64,000 nt of DNA, taken from Shinella sp. H4-D48. Its GTDB lineage: Bacteria; Pseudomonadota; Alphaproteobacteria; Rhizobiales; Rhizobiaceae. The position numbers and the translations under genes are program-made. How positions within the stretch are numbered: the first letter of the stretch is position 1; every line of letters starts with the position of its first letter. The notes under the pieces are model-generated. The model was given only the letters and a program-made list of their open reading frames with translations. It had not been told where the DNA came from and searched no databases. Below are positions 63,567 to 64,000 of the stretch, one piece after another. The DNA lies in the NCBI RefSeq assembly GCF_022637395.1, contig NZ_CP093337.1, positions 604,001 to 668,000 of the forward strand, read 5' to 3'.

Positions 63567-64000
63567 TTAGAGCTCCAGCTTGTCGATCATGTTCTGCGTG
63601 ATGAGGCATATTCCGTTTTCCGAGCGACGGAAGTGCTTGGCATCGAGTTCCGGATCCTCGCCGACGACAAGGCCCTCGGGGATGACGACGCCGCGATCGA
63701 TGACGACATTCCGAAGCTGCGCGTGCCGGCCGATCATCACATTGGGCAACACCACCGCACCATCGAGGCGCGAGTAGGAATTTGCCCGCACGCCGGTGAA
63801 GAGAAGGCTGCGGTGCAGCGTGGAGCCGGAAATGATGCAGTCGCCCGAGACGAGTGAGGAGATCGCCGAGCCACGGCGGTTTTCGTCGTCATGCACGAAC
63901 TTGGCCGGCGGCTTGATCTCGGCGAAGGTCCAGATTGGCCAAGAGCTGTCATAAATGTCGAGTTCCGGCGTGATGTGGGTCAGGTCGATATTGGCCTGCC
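63567..64000 (-). CDS. glgC: Glucose-1-phosphate adenylyltransferase, C-terminal part (runs off right edge)
   Basis: The last 144 residues of GlgC lie here. They read from the edge as [20 protein letters not shown], then [40 protein letters not shown], and a left-handed beta-helix of hexapeptide-like repeats ending NMIDKLEL. It supplies ADP-glucose for GlgA. The nucleotide-binding domain is beyond the window. The gene continues upstream on the minus strand. Confidence 0.95.
   Translation of the reverse strand, partial: QANIDLTHITPELDIYDSSWPIWTFAEIKPPAKFVHDDENRRGSAISSLVSGDCIISGSTLHRSLLFTGVRANSYSRLDGAVVLPNVMIGRHAQLRNVVIDRGVVIPEGLVVGEDPELDAKHFRRSENGICLITQNMIDKLEL

Overview
The window reads as chromosome of a GC-rich alphaproteobacterium of the Rhizobiaceae (Rhizobium, Agrobacterium, Ensifer or Shinella type). 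The clues are the glgC-glgA-pgm-glgX order, the soxB-soxD-soxA-soxG sarcosine oxidase operon, the split pntAA/pntAB/pntB transhydrogenase, a 377-residue bifunctional-type ornithine decarboxylase with a long speF-like leader, an aa3-oxidase subunit IV gene, and a degenerate RIME-like intergenic repeat. The genus cannot be fixed from sequence alone. I see no rRNA, tRNA, CRISPR array, transposase or prophage gene. Genes are dense and base composition is even; a few intergenic regions are clearly AT-rich.

1-6.4 kb: the start of an SLC13-type permease gene running off the left edge, a TerC-family membrane protein, and a TetR repressor divergent from an EmrA/EmrB-type efflux pair with paired operators between them, followed by a Tat-exported metallophosphoesterase. 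6.4-10.4 kb: a xylose operon (LacI regulator, xylulokinase, xylose isomerase) behind a near-perfect 24-bp palindrome. 10.6-12.2 kb: a soluble globin-coupled chemoreceptor. 12.2-19.6 kb: a sugar uptake and catabolism locus with a LacI repressor divergent from a ribose-type ABC transporter (ATPase, permease, binding protein), then a sugar phosphate isomerase/epimerase and a Gfo/Idh-type dehydrogenase; the sugar is not known.

19.6-31.3 kb: HD-GYP phosphodiesterase, GH1 beta-glucosidase, tRNA hydroxylase TrhO, CYTH protein, KDPG aldolase, a TerB-like protein, a GNAT enzyme, a DUF1007-NicO metal export pair, a LysR regulator, the ornithine decarboxylase with its leader, and another GNAT enzyme. 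31.4-36.4 kb: cell-envelope genes (OmpW, serine hydrolase, LysE exporter, an outer-membrane beta-barrel) and a small secreted repeat protein behind a strong 5'UTR hairpin. 36.4-43.4 kb: WD40 protein, CobW GTPase, creatininase-family hydrolase, MarR and LacI regulators, a 2-hydroxyacid dehydrogenase, an Inh-like protein and a gamma-glutamyl-GABA hydrolase-type enzyme.

43.8-50.7 kb: an EAL phosphodiesterase with a degenerate GGDEF domain, a FeeM-like N-acyltransferase behind a CtrA-type site, the aa3-oxidase subunit IV gene and the transhydrogenase operon. 50.7-57.9 kb: TPR lipoprotein, ribosomal protein S21, and the sarcosine oxidase operon, which carries an extra gene for an unknown exported protein. 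57.9-64 kb: MaoC-type hydratase, then glycogen metabolism genes glgX, pgm, glgA and the 3' end of glgC, all on the minus strand.

The most unusual items are the secreted octapeptide-repeat protein beside the outer-membrane barrel, the orphan secreted protein inside the sox operon, the FeeM-like acyltransferase, and several clean palindromic operators.
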